From: CAVXSP01 sp963764505
GTDB taxonomy: Bacteria > Acidobacteriota > Vicinamibacteria > Vicinamibacterales > SCN-69-37
Assembly (NCBI GenBank): GCA_963764505.1
Contig: CAVXSP010000001.1
Location: 124,001-188,000, forward strand
Length of the DNA stretch: 64,000 nt
Direction of reading: 5' to 3'
The notes beneath the pieces were generated by a model. It had not been told where the DNA came from and ran no database searches. It saw only the letters and a list, made by a program, of their open reading frames with translations. Every line of letters begins with the position of its first letter. The first letter of the stretch is position 1. The position numbers were made by a program, and so were the translations under genes. This document shows positions 63,052 through 64,000 of this stretch, one piece after another.

Positions 63052-64000
63052 TCAGCGAATCGACTCCGAAAGCGTGTGGATGAGGCTGTGGAAAGCTGGA
63101 TCGCGGTGGCGCATCTCTTCGACCTTCTGGATCGAGTAGATGACGGTCGAGTGATGCTTTCCGCCGAAGCACTTGCCGATCTCCGGCAGCGAGGCGCCGG
63201 TCAGTGCCTTGCACAGATACATCGCGACCTGCCGCGGGATCGCAACGGACTTGCGGTTGTTGCGCGACTTCAAATCCGTGAGCTTCACCCGGTAGTACTC
63301 CGCGACGAACTTCTGGACGACTTCGATGGTGATGGTCTTTTCGTCGTACCGCAGCACGTCCCGGAGGACGTTCTGAGCCAGGCTCATGTTGATTGGCTGC
63401 CCCTTGAGCGACGCATAGGCGAGCAGCCGGACCAGCGAGCCCTCGAGCTCCCGGATGTTCGACTTGATGCGGCCGGCGATGAAGAGCGCGACGTCGTCGG
63501 GCAGCGGGACGCCCTCCGCCTCGGATTTGCGCTTCAGAATCGCGATCTTCGTCTCGAGATCCGGAGGCTGGATGTCGGCGATCAGCCCCCACTCGAACCT
63601 CGAGCGCAGCCGCTCCTCGAGCTCGTGGATCTGGTGCGGCGGGCAGTCGCTGCTCAGCACGATTTGCTTCTGGGCGTCGTGAAGGGCGTTGAACGTGTGG
63701 AAGAACTCCGTCTGCGTCCGTTCCTTGCCGACGATGAACTGAATGTCGTCCACCAGGAGCACGTCGACGCCGCGGTAGCGCTCGCGGAACTCGAGAATCC
63801 GATCGTAGCGGATCGCATTCACGACCTCGTTCATGAACCGTTCGGCGGAGATGTAGGTGAGCTTGAGCGACGGGTTGTGCGTCAGCACGTAGTGCCCGAT
63901 CGCGTGCATCAGGTGGGTCTTACCCAGCCCGACCCCGCCGTAGATGAAGAGCGGATTGTAGGACCGTGAAGGCGCTTCCGCGACGGCGCGGCAGGCCGCG
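63052..64000 (-). CDS. dnaA: Chromosomal replication initiator DnaA, 5' end outside window
   Basis: Origin-binding AAA+ ATPase. The visible 316 codons cover domains III and IV: Walker A GGVGLGKTHLMHAIG, Walker B VDVLLVDDIQF, sensor-type LSSDCPPHQIHELEERLRSRFEWGL and GRIKSNIRELEGSLVRL. The domain IV helix-turn-helix follows (VAIPRQVAMYLCKALTGASLPEIGKCFGGKHHSTVIYS), which reads DnaA boxes. The N-terminal domains I-II lie beyond the right edge. The stop at 63052 is followed by the candidate origin, and dnaN is on the same strand 291 nt downstream. Confidence 0.97.
   Translation of the reverse strand, partial: AACRAVAEAPSRSYNPLFIYGGVGLGKTHLMHAIGHYVLTHNPSLKLTYISAERFMNEVVNAIRYDRILEFRERYRGVDVLLVDDIQFIVGKERTQTEFFHTFNALHDAQKQIVLSSDCPPHQIHELEERLRSRFEWGLIADIQPPDLETKIAILKRKSEAEGVPLPDDVALFIAGRIKSNIRELEGSLVRLLAYASLKGQPINMSLAQNVLRDVLRYDEKTITIEVVQKFVAEYYRVKLTDLKSRNNRKSVAIPRQVAMYLCKALTGASLPEIGKCFGGKHHSTVIYSIQKVEEMRHRDPAFHSLIHTLSESIR

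Overview
The window is about 64 kb of GC-rich (roughly two-thirds G+C), densely coding, chromosomal-type DNA. Gene content and the look of the proteins (S46 peptidase, DUF3500, VTC/DUF4956 pair, BACON and IPT secreted proteins, PPP-type phosphatase) suggest a soil-type Acidobacteriota, most likely of the Vicinamibacteria. That placement is inferred from family knowledge, not from a marker-gene comparison. I see no rRNA, CRISPR array, insertion sequence or prophage.

Layout. (1) 1-22.8 kb is mostly envelope and secreted functions: an S46 dipeptidyl-peptidase cut by the left edge, a TPR-retropepsin, a secreted phosphodiesterase, a VTC / DUF4956 / phosphatase operon, a STAS protein, two secreted Ig-like proteins, a DUF3500 protein, an EF-hand-like protein, a YjbR protein, a GT-C-like membrane protein, an SGNH hydrolase, a BACON lipoprotein and a large repeat-bearing S8 protease. 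(2) 23-29.4 kb is carbon metabolism: glutaminase, a DASS anion transporter convergent with a two-gene tartrate operon (tartrate dehydrogenase then D-tartrate dehydratase), and a phosphofructokinase. (3) 29.5-38.1 kb holds a DUF2339 membrane protein, a decayed Phd/PIN toxin-antitoxin remnant against tRNA-Ser(UGA), a lipoprotein, a sodium symporter, PepF and seryl-tRNA synthetase. (4) 38.2-42.6 kb holds galU, an FmdB-type zinc ribbon, rsmI, a TPR protein and glmU. (5) 42.5-47.1 kb is leucine synthesis (leuC-leuD-leuA-leuB). (6) 47.2-53.2 kb is a PcrA/UvrD helicase, the metX-metY-CoA-binding operon and OsmC. (7) 53.2-56.6 kb is a scrambled stretch with a flavoprotein lacking its start, a truncated LysR and an AKR-SDR chimera. 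(8) 56.5-64 kb is the origin region, gyrA, gyrB, dnaN and dnaA (cut by the right edge), with a likely oriC between dnaN and dnaA and no recF between dnaN and gyrB.

How genes work together. The tartrate dehydratase and dehydrogenase plus the TtdT/CitT-like transporter look like an uptake-and-catabolism cassette. The VTC enzyme, its DUF4956 partner and the phosphatase are translationally coupled. MetX makes O-acetylhomoserine and MetY sulfhydrylates it. The four leu genes supply the whole leucine branch, with a LeuA lacking the usual feedback domain.

Caveat. Four genes (STAS, serS, flavoprotein, LysR) return to their family reading frame if a single base is removed from a G or C run. This points to residual insertion errors in the sequence, although the 53-56 kb region also carries true-looking deletions and fusions.
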